Below, piece by piece: positions 8,653 to 17,358 of a DNA stretch of 64,000 bases. The stretch comes from Ruegeria intermedia (GTDB lineage: Bacteria; Pseudomonadota; Alphaproteobacteria; Rhodobacterales; Rhodobacteraceae): contig NZ_FQVK01000019.1 in assembly GCF_900129345.1 (NCBI RefSeq), positions 17,895-81,894 on the forward strand. Reading direction: 5' to 3'. Position numbers and translations under genes: made by a program. Numbering within the stretch: position 1 is the stretch's first letter; each line of letters starts with the position of its first letter. A model generated the notes under the pieces. That model did not search any database. It was given only the letters and a program-made list of their open reading frames with translations, and was not told the DNA's origin.

Positions 8653-8713
8653 CAAGTTTCTCCATGGATCGTGCTCTGGCCCCCGCAACCGGTTCCCACT
8701 TGCGGGGTCGCAC

Positions 8714-11131
8714 TCATAGGCCCCTCCGCCCGAGCGAGACCGCGCGGGCAATGTCGGCCGCGATCTGCGTGCGCGACCGGCGGAAGCTTTCGGCATCGCG
8801 GGAATTGATGTTGATCGTGACGCCCCCGCCCGCGCCATAAGCCTGCGCCTCGCGGCGCGAGAGCACGCGCTCACCGCGTTGCAGGATGGCCGGCACCTCG
8901 TCAGGACGCAGCCCGGCCCAGCCGCCGGAATGCATCCTTGGCGCGGCGGCGAAGGCCATGGCCGGAACCATGCGCGAGGGCCCGGCAGAGCCGACCATCC
9001 CGCCCGCATGCAGGACGTTGGCAAAAATACCGCCCGCGCCGGAGAACACGCCGGAGAGCGCATTGGCGATCGGCCCGAGGATGAAGCGCCGCGCCGCCAG
9101 CTGGGCGAGATCAGCCAGCAGCGAGGTGACGAGGTCGCGGAAGTTCAGCTTGCCTGTCTTCACGAACTGGCCCACCGCGTTCTCCGCCGACTGGAAGGCG
9201 CCGACGAGGCTCTGGCCGATATCGCCGCCGATGTCGCGGGCCTTGCTGGCATAGTCGGAGAGCGCAGACGTGACCGCCTGCCAGCCGGTGACGGCAGCCT
9301 CAGTCGCGGGCTCCGCTGCCGCAGCTGCAGCCCCTGCAGCCGCACCGGCTCCCGCGGCGGCACGTCTGGCATCGCCGAGCGCCGTTTCCAGCCGCTCGGC
9401 CGCACCGGTGGCCTCGGTCAGCGCATCCGCGCTCGCCCCGTCGGTGCTGCGCACGGCATCGCGCAGGGCCTGCCAGCTTTCGAGGGGCGCGCGGGCCCCT
9501 TCGGCCAGATCGCGCGCCGCGCCGCGATAAAGGTTCGCGGACTCGAGCGCCCTGCTCGCCGCCTCGGTCAGACCGAGATCGGGCGCAGTGAGCGGGTTGT
9601 CCTCGAAGGCCCGGTCGAACGCCGCCTGCGCAGCTGTCGTGGCGGCATTGGCCGCGCCCTCGAAGCGGTTCTCGATCTCGCCGAGGTCGAGGTCGGGCAC
9701 CAGCGAGATGCGGCGCTCCGACCCGAGCGCTTCGAGCCCTTGATTGATGCCGCCGATGAAGCCGTTGATGCGCGAGACCACGCCGTTCAGCATCGCCTCG
9801 ACGCCGTCGACCAGGCTGTTGGCCGCCTGGAACGCCAGATCGCCGATGGCGGCGGGCAGCAGGCCCCAGATCGCCTTGATCGCCTCATAGGCGCCCTCGA
9901 ACGTGTTCGCGGCCGTGTTGCCGAAACCCACCATGCTCTCGATGGCGCTCTGCATGCCCGAGGCGGCGTCGGCCTTCAGGTCGAAGAACATCGCCGTGGC
10001 CGCAGCGCCCGCCGCCGCCGCGCCCATGCGGATCCGCTCCCAGACCTCGACCGCGAGGTCCTTCAGGAGCGACATCGCCTCGCCGAAACCGCCTGCGCCG
10101 GAGACGAGACGGGTGAACTGGTAGACGAGTTCGCCCGCGCCCACGATCAGCGCCCCGATGCCGGTCCGGATCAGCGCCCCGCGCAGCACGACGAGCGCGG
10201 TTGCGAACCCACGGACCGAGAACGCGGCAGCTGCCAGCCCGGCGACCCAGCGACCGGCGAGGAAAGCTGCAAAGGTCGCGGCATAGGTGGTCAGGCGGCC
10301 GATGTTGTCGAAGAGCCCGCGGATCGCGATGCCCAGCGGCCCGGTGCGGCTTGCAACAGACGCCATCGCATCTGCGACCGCTTCCAGTGCGGGTGCCGCA
10401 GCGACGGCCAGCTGGTTCGAGAGACCGCGCCAGATGAGGCCGAGGCGCGAGATCGCGTCGTTGGTCCGCTCGATCTGGTCGGCGTCCTGCTCCGACACGA
10501 CGACGCCGAAGGCAAGAACGTCCTCCGTCGCCTGGCGCAGCGTCGCGGTGTCGATCCGCGACATGGCGATGGAGCCTTCCTCGCCGAAAAGCTGGCCTGC
10601 GACAGCCGCGCGTTCGGCGGCAGGCACGAAGCTCTCGATGGCGGCGTTGATCGCGCCGACGCGCTGGTCCAGCGGCAGGGCGATCAGGTCGGTGGCGGAA
10701 AGCCCCAGCCGGTCGAGCGCGTCGGCGGCCGGTCCGGTCCCGGCGGCCGCCTGGCTGAGACGGCGGGTCAGATCCTTGGTGGCCTGTTCGATCCCGGACA
10801 TGGAAACACCCGCCAGTTCGCCCGCGCGCTCGAGCGTCTGGATCGAGGCGACCGTAGTGCCGAGCGACTGCGCGAGCTTCGCCTGCGCATCGACGGTCTG
10901 GAGTCCGGAGCGCACCATGGCCACCCCGGCGGCGGTGGCAGCGGCGACGGCGGCCGCGGCGGCCACGCGAACCCGGCGCGAGAAGGCCGCGAGCCGGGCA
11001 TTAGCCGCCTCCATCTCGCGGCTGAGCCGTCCGAAGCCGCGCGACCCGGCCTCGCCCACGCCTTCCAACTCGGCGCGCACCTGCCGTCCGCCCACGGCCG
11101 CGAGGCGGACGCTAACCCGTTTTTCCGCCAT
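8714..11131 (-). CDS. Tail tape measure protein
   Basis: 805 residues, alanine-rich and largely helical. It has the usual start (MAEKRVSVRLAAVGGRQVRA), coiled-coil-prone N-terminal half, several hydrophobic segments between about 270 and 400, and a C-terminal VTININSRDAESFRRSR motif common to tape measures of this phage group. It sets tail length and occupies the tail lumen. It overlaps the end of the frameshifted chaperone by 20 bp, the standard order chaperones then tape measure. Its length predicts a siphovirus-type tail of roughly 120 nm using the usual ~1.5 A per residue rule. Confidence 0.93.
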   Translation of the reverse strand: MAEKRVSVRLAAVGGRQVRAELEGVGEAGSRGFGRLSREMEAANARLAAFSRRVRVAAAAAVAAATAAGVAMVRSGLQTVDAQAKLAQSLGTTVASIQTLERAGELAGVSMSGIEQATKDLTRRLSQAAAGTGPAADALDRLGLSATDLIALPLDQRVGAINAAIESFVPAAERAAVAGQLFGEEGSIAMSRIDTATLRQATEDVLAFGVVVSEQDADQIERTNDAISRLGLIWRGLSNQLAVAAAPALEAVADAMASVASRTGPLGIAIRGLFDNIGRLTTYAATFAAFLAGRWVAGLAAAAFSVRGFATALVVLRGALIRTGIGALIVGAGELVYQFTRLVSGAGGFGEAMSLLKDLAVEVWERIRMGAAAAGAAATAMFFDLKADAASGMQSAIESMVGFGNTAANTFEGAYEAIKAIWGLLPAAIGDLAFQAANSLVDGVEAMLNGVVSRINGFIGGINQGLEALGSERRISLVPDLDLGEIENRFEGAANAATTAAQAAFDRAFEDNPLTAPDLGLTEAASRALESANLYRGAARDLAEGARAPLESWQALRDAVRSTDGASADALTEATGAAERLETALGDARRAAAGAGAAAGAAAAAAEPATEAAVTGWQAVTSALSDYASKARDIGGDIGQSLVGAFQSAENAVGQFVKTGKLNFRDLVTSLLADLAQLAARRFILGPIANALSGVFSGAGGIFANVLHAGGMVGSAGPSRMVPAMAFAAAPRMHSGGWAGLRPDEVPAILQRGERVLSRREAQAYGAGGGVTININSRDAESFRRSRTQIAADIARAVSLGRRGL

Positions 11132-11788
11132 GAGAGTGATCCATCTGTTCGTTGAGTTTGGCGACCATCACCGCTTCGATGACGGGCAGCAGTTCGGCCA
11201 TGGCGAGCGGCGGCACGCCGAGGGCGTCACCGAGCGCTAGTGCCGCCGACATGTCCCAGCCGATCACCGCACCGGGCAGGACGCGCAGTTGGCCGCCGAG
11301 ACGGCCGACCAGGTCCCAGACCTGCCAACCCTCCGGTGTTTCCGGACGGTTCAGCCGCGCCGGGCAGTCCGGGCAGGCTTTCGCGCAGGCTTCGCAGTAT
11401 CGGTCGCCCCCGCCGAAGGACCATTCGGCGAGGGCGCGGAGGCGTTTTTTTCCTGTTCCAGCAGCAGGCCCTTCGAGACATAGGTCAGCTGGAACGCCTC
11501 GAAGATCGGCCAGACATCGAGAAGCGCGTCGATGGCCTCGGGGCTTGGCTCGATAGGTTTGCCGTCCGCGTCGCCGATGCCGTCCCAGGCGAGCACCGCC
11601 CGGCGCGCCAGCGCCTTGGCGAAGGCAACGGCGCGTTCCTCGTCGGAGGCGTCCTCGGGCACGGCTTCCACGGCCGGATCGCTGCGCGTCGCCACCATCA
11701 GCGCGGTGGTCAGCGGGCGCATCTGCACCCTCACGCCGGGCGAAAGCTCGTGCCAGCGCGGCGCGTTCGTCAGATCGAGCGTCAGCAT
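11112..11788 (-). CDS. Tail assembly chaperone, -1 frameshift fusion (gpGT-like)
   Basis: Reading the upstream chaperone frame to AAC at 11444 and then stepping back one base continues the frame for 110 residues to a TAG at 11112. The extension starts RLRALAEWSFGGGDRYCE and includes CEACAKACPDCPARLNRPET, a cysteine-rich motif, then a helical end. The second frame has no good start of its own near the junction, and the A_AAA_AAC heptamer is in the right phase. The product would be a ~225-residue G-T fusion that recruits tail tube subunits to the tape measure. Inferred from sequence; efficiency unknown. Confidence 0.8.
11351..11788 (-). CDS. Tail assembly chaperone (gpG-like)
   Basis: 145 residues from an ATG overlapping the tail-tube stop (ATGA-type junction at 11788). 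It begins MLTLDLTNAPRWHELSPGVR, is acidic in the middle (EAVPEDASDEERAVAF) and ends in a basic low-complexity tail (KPARKPARTARRG) beyond the slippery site, consistent with the extra residues not being under strong constraint. Lies between tail tube and tape measure, the invariant site for chaperones in siphoviruses. Confidence 0.82.
   Translation of the reverse strand: MLTLDLTNAPRWHELSPGVRVQMRPLTTALMVATRSDPAVEAVPEDASDEERAVAFAKALARRAVLAWDGIGDADGKPIEPSPEAIDALLDVWPIFEAFQLTYVSKGLLLEQEKNASAPSPNGPSAGATDTAKPARKPARTARRG
11444..11450 (-). other. Programmed -1 ribosomal frameshift site A_AAA_AAC
   Basis: On the minus strand the codons GAA AAA AAC contain the heptamer A_AAA_AAC in the X_XXY_YYZ phase. 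It is one of the most slippery sequences in bacteria and sits where tail chaperone genes classically shift frame. Seven T residues on the plus strand (11445-11451) stand out in a GC-rich gene. The -1 frame remains open for 330 bp beyond it. Confidence 0.85.
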
Positions 11789-12732
11789 CAATAAGTCTCC
11801 ACATCGTTCACGAGGGTGGCGGTGCACATCCGGCCGACCACGCTGTCGCGCGCGGCCTGCCAGTCGAAGGTGGCCTGCACGCCCTGCGGCCCGGAAATCT
11901 CGATGCGCGGGCGCGGCAGGTAGACGGCGTGCACGGTGAAGGTGAAGCTCTCGCCCGAGGGCAGCACGTAGGCGAACTCCATCTCGCAGGCCTCGCCGTT
12001 GATGGCCTGCGTGACCAGCGTCTGGTCGGCGAAGCGGACCTCGATCCGGCCGGTCAGCGCGGCGATGGAGGGGTCCGCACCGTCGATCCTGCCATCACTC
12101 CGGATCGTCTCGATCCGGTCGAGGTTGTTGGCATAGGTGATCTCGGCCGAGACCACGTTGCCGAGGGCGGAGCCATTCCGCGTGATCGACCCGTTGAAAT
12201 GGCCGAAGCGCTTCAGTTCCAGCGCGGCGGGTGTCCCGGCGCTGGTGGTCGTGCCCACCGTCTCGCCCTGCGCGACCAGTCGCGCAGTTGCCGTCAGCAG
12301 GCCGGAGCGCTGCATCTGCCAGGTGATCTGGTCGAGCACGCAGCCGGAATACATCGCATAGCGCGGCACCTCCGGCATGCCGGTTTCGATCGACATGCTG
12401 GGCAGCGTCCACGACCCCGACTGGAACTCGTGCGTGAACGGCCCCGGAGCCGTGCCTGTCGTTGCAGGTGGCCCGAACGCGGCTTTCAGCCAGAATCCGA
12501 AGGCCCCGGCGTCGAGCGGCACGACGACGTCGCCATCGGCGGTCACCGCGTCCCTCACCGGGGCCAGCGGATCGCGGCCATAGCCGAGAAGCTCCGAGTT
12601 GAGCAGCGGCTGCTCCGCGCCGAGCGAGGTGCTGGCGAAGGGCATGCGGGTGAAGCCGCTCACGGGCGGCGTTCCATAGGTCGTCTCGAACGCAAGCGCC
12701 ATCTGCGCCCGCGCCCCCTGGGCTCGTGCCAT
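11788..12732 (-). CDS. Major tail tube protein
   Basis: 314 residues, starting MARAQGARAQMALAFETTYG and containing FTRMPFASTSLG and DPLAPVRDAVTADGDVVVPL, matching the tail tube proteins of alphaproteobacterial siphoprophages. Beta-rich composition with an Ig-like C-terminal part is likely. Polymerises into the tail tube around the tape measure. It precedes the chaperone pair with a 1-bp overlap, the standard order. Confidence 0.88.
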   Translation of the reverse strand: MARAQGARAQMALAFETTYGTPPVSGFTRMPFASTSLGAEQPLLNSELLGYGRDPLAPVRDAVTADGDVVVPLDAGAFGFWLKAAFGPPATTGTAPGPFTHEFQSGSWTLPSMSIETGMPEVPRYAMYSGCVLDQITWQMQRSGLLTATARLVAQGETVGTTTSAGTPAALELKRFGHFNGSITRNGSALGNVVSAEITYANNLDRIETIRSDGRIDGADPSIAALTGRIEVRFADQTLVTQAINGEACEMEFAYVLPSGESFTFTVHAVYLPRPRIEISGPQGVQATFDWQAARDSVVGRMCTATLVNDVETY

Positions 12733-12756
12733 GGTGTTCTCCTGGGGTTGTCGGGG

Positions 12757-13176
12757 TCAGGCCAGCGGATCGGCCGTGGAATAATGCAGGACCACCGGGA
12801 TCACGGCGGCTTTCAGGCTCGCCGCGCCCTCGATGGGCAAATCGACTGGCCTCGGCGCTTCCGCCTCCACCCAGTCGCAGAGCCCGCCAAGAGTGCGATC
12901 GGTGGCGAGCGCCGCGCCGATGCTGGCGGTCAACGTGTCGAAGGCGGCGTCACGGTCGGCACCCTGCACGACCGCCTCGATCTCGGCGCGGTGCTGGTAG
13001 TGGTAGGCGAGCGGCGACAGCGTCACCTCCGGCTCCCCCGGAACCCCATCGCGCAGGATCAGCAGCCCCTCGGCCGGAACGCGCTCGGGCAGCACCTCGC
13101 CGCGGAGCGCAGTGGCGGGCAGCGCCGAGAGCCGCGCATGCAGCGCGGTGAGGATGGTTTCGCGAGGGGTTGGCAT
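12757..13176 (-). CDS. Minor tail / tail terminator-type protein
   Basis: 139 residues starting MPTPRETILTALHARLSALP, with GLLILRDGVPGEPEVTLSPL and a beta-rich C-terminus. Position directly before the tail tube gene and the HK97-gp10/lambda-U-like length suggest the tail terminator that caps the tube at the head end. Proteins like this are often misannotated as acyl-CoA transferases because of a database error; nothing enzymatic is visible. Confidence 0.78.
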   Translation of the reverse strand: MPTPRETILTALHARLSALPATALRGEVLPERVPAEGLLILRDGVPGEPEVTLSPLAYHYQHRAEIEAVVQGADRDAAFDTLTASIGAALATDRTLGGLCDWVEAEAPRPVDLPIEGAASLKAAVIPVVLHYSTADPLA

Positions 13177-13250
13177 GGCATATTTCTCGAGGCAGAGCGC
13201 TCAGCGCCAGTTCCGCAGATAGGCGACCGGAAACCAGAGCGAGCGCAGGA

Positions 13251-13859
13251 TCAATCGCTTTCGACAGCCTCGGGAAAATCCGTGGCGGAGCATCGGATGC
13301 CGTCAGCTCGCGTATAGAGCATGCTTCCCTCCACGCCCGCGAGGATGTCGCCATCCACCTCGAACTCGGGGAACTGACGCAGGAACGGCGTTGCACCGCA
13401 GCCCGGTACGGCGCATTCCGGCCGGGACTTCGGGCAACGATTGAAGTTACAGAGCCTGCCGAGATAGGCGTCGCTGCCCGGCTCGAACAGAAACACGTCG
13501 ACCTGATGGTCTGCCACGCCGAAATCCTGTTGACGTTCGTGCTCGGCCCTCAGCGCCGCCGCCTTCGCGCGCCTCAACTCGCCGAGGACGGTCAGGTCGT
13601 CGAGCCACAGAGCGAGGTCGAGATCCTTGCACTCGTGCCAGAGTGGAATGCCACGGCGACGATACGGGGCGAAACGCGGCACCTCCTTCCACAGGGGCTT
13701 GGCAACCGATCCGATGACCGCGATCGCGACAACCTGCGGGAAGCTGCACCAGGCATTCGTGATCGCGTCCGCCGCACGCCGGAAGTGCCGTTGCGTCCGT
13801 AACAGATGGGCGTTGTCCTGTTTCAGTCGGTCGGTTGATGGCATTGCATAGCTCGGCAT
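13251..13859 (-). CDS. Nucleotidyltransferase-fold-like protein inserted in the tail module (moron)
   Basis: About 202 residues from ATG 13859 (MPSYAMPSTDRLKQDNAHLL; a second ATG at 13844 is possible). A GSVAKPLWKEVP stretch followed by KDLDLALWLDDL recalls the GS...DxD core of nucleotidyltransferases, though the spacing between the two parts is longer than usual. A cysteine cluster (CNFNRCPKSRPECAVPGCG) could bind zinc. No structural role is expected at this site, between head-tail and tail-terminator genes, and the flanking gaps (60-75 bp) are larger than elsewhere in the module. That suggests an added cargo gene, for example a toxin/immunity or exclusion factor. The catalytic call is tentative. 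Confidence 0.5.
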   Translation of the reverse strand: MPSYAMPSTDRLKQDNAHLLRTQRHFRRAADAITNAWCSFPQVVAIAVIGSVAKPLWKEVPRFAPYRRRGIPLWHECKDLDLALWLDDLTVLGELRRAKAAALRAEHERQQDFGVADHQVDVFLFEPGSDAYLGRLCNFNRCPKSRPECAVPGCGATPFLRQFPEFEVDGDILAGVEGSMLYTRADGIRCSATDFPEAVESD

Positions 13860-13920
13860 GGTTCGGCGCCCAGTCTGACCTTGTCCGGCTGCCGGCGCCA
13901 GCACGTTTGCTTTCAGGATC

Positions 13921-14553
13921 TCATCGAAGACGCCCCGCTATCCAGTTGGCCACGATCAACCCCGGCACGCTTTCCAACGCCCGGTCTGCATCCCGCGCGA
14001 GGTCCAGCCGCTTCGGCAACTTGACCTGCGGCACCAGCATGAAGATCGGCACCGTTGTGCGCCCACGGCCCGTCTTGGAGCGCGAAGCAACCCCGAGACC
14101 CCGACTGTTCAGTCGTCCCTCCGCGACAAGCAGGCTCGGGCCGCGGCGTCGGTAGACGAAGCGGAGGCGCAACCCACGGCGCCGCTCCCATTCGCCCGGG
14201 GTGATCCTGCCGCCGCGCATGCCCCGCCCGGCGGCTTCGGTCGGGATCGCCAGCCAGAACCCGTCCTTCGAGCGGATCAGCGGGCCGGTGTCGTGGGCGC
14301 CGACGATGACCGGGGCCTTCGACCAGACCAGAGCCGCGGCGTTCAGGCTCTCGCCGGCCTTCGGGTAGGTCTGGCTGCGGATCGAGTTCGCCAGCCGCCG
14401 TCCGAGCCCTGCGCCGGTGATCTGACCCCGCCAGGCGGTCTTGAGCCCGGTGCCGGCCTCGCGCATGGCGGCAGTCACGGCCTTTTCGCCGGCCTTCACC
14501 TCGGCGGCCATGGCGGCGACGAGATCGGGGGTGATGTCGAGCTTCAGCTTCAT
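13921..14553 (-). CDS. DUF6441 family head-tail / minor tail protein
   Basis: 210 residues starting MKLKLDITPDLVAAMAAEVK, with GLKTAWRGQITGAGLGRRLA and a C-terminal FMLVPQVKLPKRLDLARDAD, the pattern of the DUF6441 family of alphaproteobacterial phages. It stands where HK97-gp10-like tail completion proteins lie. Basic and helix-beta mixed; probably a neck component. Starts 5 bp after the preceding connector gene. Confidence 0.8.
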   Translation of the reverse strand: MKLKLDITPDLVAAMAAEVKAGEKAVTAAMREAGTGLKTAWRGQITGAGLGRRLANSIRSQTYPKAGESLNAAALVWSKAPVIVGAHDTGPLIRSKDGFWLAIPTEAAGRGMRGGRITPGEWERRRGLRLRFVYRRRGPSLLVAEGRLNSRGLGVASRSKTGRGRTTVPIFMLVPQVKLPKRLDLARDADRALESVPGLIVANWIAGRLR

Positions 14554-14558
14554 CGCGA

Positions 14559-14870
14559 TCAGGCGGGGCGCAGGTCCACGGTCCAGACCAGCCGCTCGCG
14601 GTCACGGACAGGCTCGCCCTGGATGAGGAAGGCCTCGCCGTCGATCTCGATGCGATCGCCGGGGCGCGGGTTTGCGACCTCGGACACGCGCAAATCCAGT
14701 CGGGTGGTTTCCGACCAGATCCGCCCGTCGCCGAAGCCGGTGACATCGTCCGGCCGGCGCAGGATTGCGCGCACGAGCGACGGCGCCCCGCCCTCGGCGG
14801 TGTAGACCACGTCGCGCGCAAGATGCGCGTCGGCGAAGAGCGCGTCGAGAGCGGCAGCGAAGGCGGTCAT
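14559..14870 (-). CDS. Head-tail connector / head closure-type protein
   Basis: 103 residues, MTAFAAALDALFADAHLARD..., with beta-rich SEVANPRPGDRIEIDGEAFL and LVWTVDLRP at the end. This resembles small head-closure proteins (gpFII/SPP1 gp16-like), whose beta-barrel often contains a 'RPGDxixidG' turn. Its start overlaps the DUF2190 stop by 1 bp. Placement after the decoration protein and before DUF6441 supports a neck role. Confidence 0.75.
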   Translation of the reverse strand: MTAFAAALDALFADAHLARDVVYTAEGGAPSLVRAILRRPDDVTGFGDGRIWSETTRLDLRVSEVANPRPGDRIEIDGEAFLIQGEPVRDRERLVWTVDLRPA

Positions 14871-15205
14871 CAGAACGCGCCGTTCAGCCGCACCCGGCCG
14901 ATTGTGTCGCCTGCCCCGCCGGCGACCGCCTCGACCGCCACACCGATGAGCGTGTTGTCGGTGGCAACCGTGGTGCAGCGCTTGTTGGTGTCGTCCCAGT
15001 AGACCTTGTCGCCGACGGCCCATGCCTGGCTGCCGACCTTGGTGATGTCGAAGACGCCGACGAGCGCGGTCTCGATGGGATCGCCGAGGGCGGCGTCCCC
15101 GGCGGCGATGCCGAAGATGGAGCCGACGAGCAGGCCATCGCCGGAGGCGACGGCATAGGGCGCGGTCAGGGTGATGGTGTTGCCGGGCTGGACGTAGGTT
15201 TTCAT
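14870..15205 (-). CDS. DUF2190 capsid decoration (cement) protein
   Basis: 111 residues starting MKTYVQPGNTITLTAPYAVA, with SGDGLLVGSIFGIAAGDAAL and the family's glycine-rich beta turns; a standard DUF2190 protein. It sits immediately downstream of the capsid gene. Its paralogue in the satellite (61829-62173) shares SGDxLxVGSIFGxAA and the same length. Expected to bind the outside of the mature head. Confidence 0.88.
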   Translation of the reverse strand: MKTYVQPGNTITLTAPYAVASGDGLLVGSIFGIAAGDAALGDPIETALVGVFDITKVGSQAWAVGDKVYWDDTNKRCTTVATDNTLIGVAVEAVAGGAGDTIGRVRLNGAF

Positions 15206-15230
15206 GACGGGGTTCCTTTGGAAAGACGAA

Positions 15231-15252
15231 GGGCGGCCCGTCTGGACCGCCC
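15231..15252 (-). terminator. Hairpin after the capsid gene
   Basis: A GC stem (GGGCGG.CC with GG.CCGCCC) lies between the capsid stop and the decoration-protein start. It is followed on the minus strand only by a weak T-rich stretch, so it may be an attenuator or mRNA-stabilising hairpin rather than a full terminator. Confidence 0.4.
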
Positions 15253-15281
15253 GCGTGTCAGGGTTCAGCATTGGGTGCAGG

Positions 15282-17345
15282 TTACGCCCCAGGATTTTTG
15301 TAGAGGCCGCGCCAGTCGATGGCCTTGGCGCCGAAGTCGAGGCGGCACTTGATCTCGACGCCGTCGACGTCGAAACCGTTGCGGGTCTCGATATAGGCGC
15401 CCTGCTGGCCCTCGAGATAGGCGTATTCGATGGTGTCGATCTGGTTCGGCGAGGCCGCCAGGTACCAGGCCTTGTCGCTCGCCGCATCCAGCCGCGGCTC
15501 GGCAATCGGCGTGAGCGTGCGGATCGATTGCGGCACCACGTTGCCGCTCTGGGCGGGCACGAGGTTCTGGGCCACCAGCTGCTCGGCCTTCAGTTCCAGC
15601 GCCGCCGGGACGATCAGGAAGGCGGGCCGGATGTTCAGCACCGTCTTCTTGTCGAGCCCGGTCTGCTTGCGCATTGCCGCGCGCGCCGCGCCCACGCTGT
15701 CGACCCCGAGCGCCGTGCCGCTGCCGGCGAGGTTCTTGTGGGTCGAATGGAACAGCGCCGTGCCATCCGCCATGGCAGGGTTCGACGTCACGATGTCCCA
15801 GACCACGTCCGACTCCAGCTGGGCGATGGAGTTGCCGTACATCGCCGGGATCCGGGTGAAGGCGTCGAGGTCGTCGTTGATCAGCACCTGCCGGGTGATC
15901 GCGACGACGCGGCCGTAGGTCTCGATGCGGTAGCTCTCCTTGCTCTCGCCGAGCGTGCCGCGCTTGAACTCGCCGCTCTCGCCGACCTTGAGGAGCTGCG
16001 GCGCTTCGCCCAGCTGGACGCGGTGCATCGCCTTGAAGTCGGTGGCCAGCACCTGCCGGCAGAAGAGCGGGAAGGTCCGCGGATAGGCCTCGTAGGCCTG
16101 GCGCAGCGTCTTGTTGGTGACGGCTGCGAGGATCTCGGGGAAGTCCGAGGTCGAATGCAGCGCCCGCGTCGCCACCTCGTCGCGGGAGAGGCCGCGGGTG
16201 CTGACGCCCGCCGTCTCGAGGCTTTCGCGGGCGAGTTCCATCAGTGTCATGCCGCGATACTCGCGAGCCGCGTCCTCCAGCGGGAACAGCGTCGGGCTGT
16301 AGCGGTGCAGCAGCGCGTTCGAGATCGCCTCGCGCCGCGTGACCGTGGCGTCGCGCCCGCCGAGCGGGATCGAGACATGGGGAAAGGTCCGCGTCTCGTC
16401 GGCCTTGGCCGCAACCTGGTCGAGGATCAGCCGGCGCGCTTCGTCGATGGAGACGCCGCGCTTGATCAGGTCGTCGGCAAAGCCGCGCTCGAGCTGGAGC
16501 TTGTCGGCGAGGCCATGGATCGTGGAGACGCGCTCGCGCTCCTGCGCGCGGGCCTCGCTGACCAGAGCGTCGGTGTCAGCGCTGCGGCTGCGGTCCGCCG
16601 GCGCCGGGTCGGCCGCGGGCTTCGTCGCCTTGGGCCTGGTGTCGGCGGCGCGGGTCTGCGTGTCGGCAGCGCCGGTCTTGTCGTCGGTCATGCTCGTCTC
16701 CTCGGGCACTGCGGTGTCACTCGTCTGTTCGGCCGTCTCGGCCGTGGTCGCGGTCCTGTCGGTCATCGGGGATGCTCCTTCGCTGGTGGGGGCGTCCCGG
16801 CGGTGGAGGACGCATGTCTGGTGTTCGCGGTGCGCACGGAAGCCGGCGGCGGGATCGGCGCCGACCGGCACGGCGGAGATCTCGAAGGGCGTCCAGTCCA
16901 CCGCCCGCCAGAGTTCGCGCTGGCCGTCAGGCTTCGAGATCTCGAAGCGGTGGACCTGGTAGCCGATGGAGACCGCGCGGATGTGCCCGGCCTCGATGTC
17001 GCGCCAGATGTCGCCGACGGCGTCGCGCTCCGAGAGGCGGATGCGGGCGATGCCTTGTCCGTTCTCGATCCGGGCCGAGCCTGGGACGACCGAGCCGATC
17101 ACCGCGTCGAGATCGTGCGCCTCGTGCACCTTCAGGAATGGCGCGCCCGCGTTCAGCCGCTCGAGCCGCACATGCTCGGGCGCCATGCTGAGTTCCTCGT
17201 CATGCGGCTCGCCGAAGAGCGCGGCGCGCCGCACGCGGGCGCCGGTCGACCAGATCACCTCGACGCTGCGGGTCTCCGGGTCGATGCTGGCAGGCCGCAG
17301 CTCCGCCGACCGGCGGAACGCCGGCAGTTCGATCGTCTGCTCCAT
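15282..17345 (-). CDS. Fused prohead protease - major capsid protein
   Basis: 687 residues joining two functions usually encoded separately. Residues 1-155 are an HK97-type prohead protease (His in FLKVHEAHDLDAVIGSV, Ser in IRAVSIGYQVHRFEI). An acidic/Thr-rich linker (about 160-230) follows, and then an HK97-fold capsid with scaffold-like helical delta region (ERVSTIHGLADKLQLERGF) and shell domain (HSTSDFPEIL..., VLINDDLDAFTRIP, LDFGAKAIDWRG at the end). The protease would cut itself and the delta region away during maturation. It starts 14 bp after the portal stop. The satellite carries the same fusion. Confidence 0.92.
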   Translation of the reverse strand: MEQTIELPAFRRSAELRPASIDPETRSVEVIWSTGARVRRAALFGEPHDEELSMAPEHVRLERLNAGAPFLKVHEAHDLDAVIGSVVPGSARIENGQGIARIRLSERDAVGDIWRDIEAGHIRAVSIGYQVHRFEISKPDGQRELWRAVDWTPFEISAVPVGADPAAGFRAHREHQTCVLHRRDAPTSEGASPMTDRTATTAETAEQTSDTAVPEETSMTDDKTGAADTQTRAADTRPKATKPAADPAPADRSRSADTDALVSEARAQERERVSTIHGLADKLQLERGFADDLIKRGVSIDEARRLILDQVAAKADETRTFPHVSIPLGGRDATVTRREAISNALLHRYSPTLFPLEDAAREYRGMTLMELARESLETAGVSTRGLSRDEVATRALHSTSDFPEILAAVTNKTLRQAYEAYPRTFPLFCRQVLATDFKAMHRVQLGEAPQLLKVGESGEFKRGTLGESKESYRIETYGRVVAITRQVLINDDLDAFTRIPAMYGNSIAQLESDVVWDIVTSNPAMADGTALFHSTHKNLAGSGTALGVDSVGAARAAMRKQTGLDKKTVLNIRPAFLIVPAALELKAEQLVAQNLVPAQSGNVVPQSIRTLTPIAEPRLDAASDKAWYLAASPNQIDTIEYAYLEGQQGAYIETRNGFDVDGVEIKCRLDFGAKAIDWRGLYKNPGA

Positions 17346-17358
17346 GAATGAATCCTCG

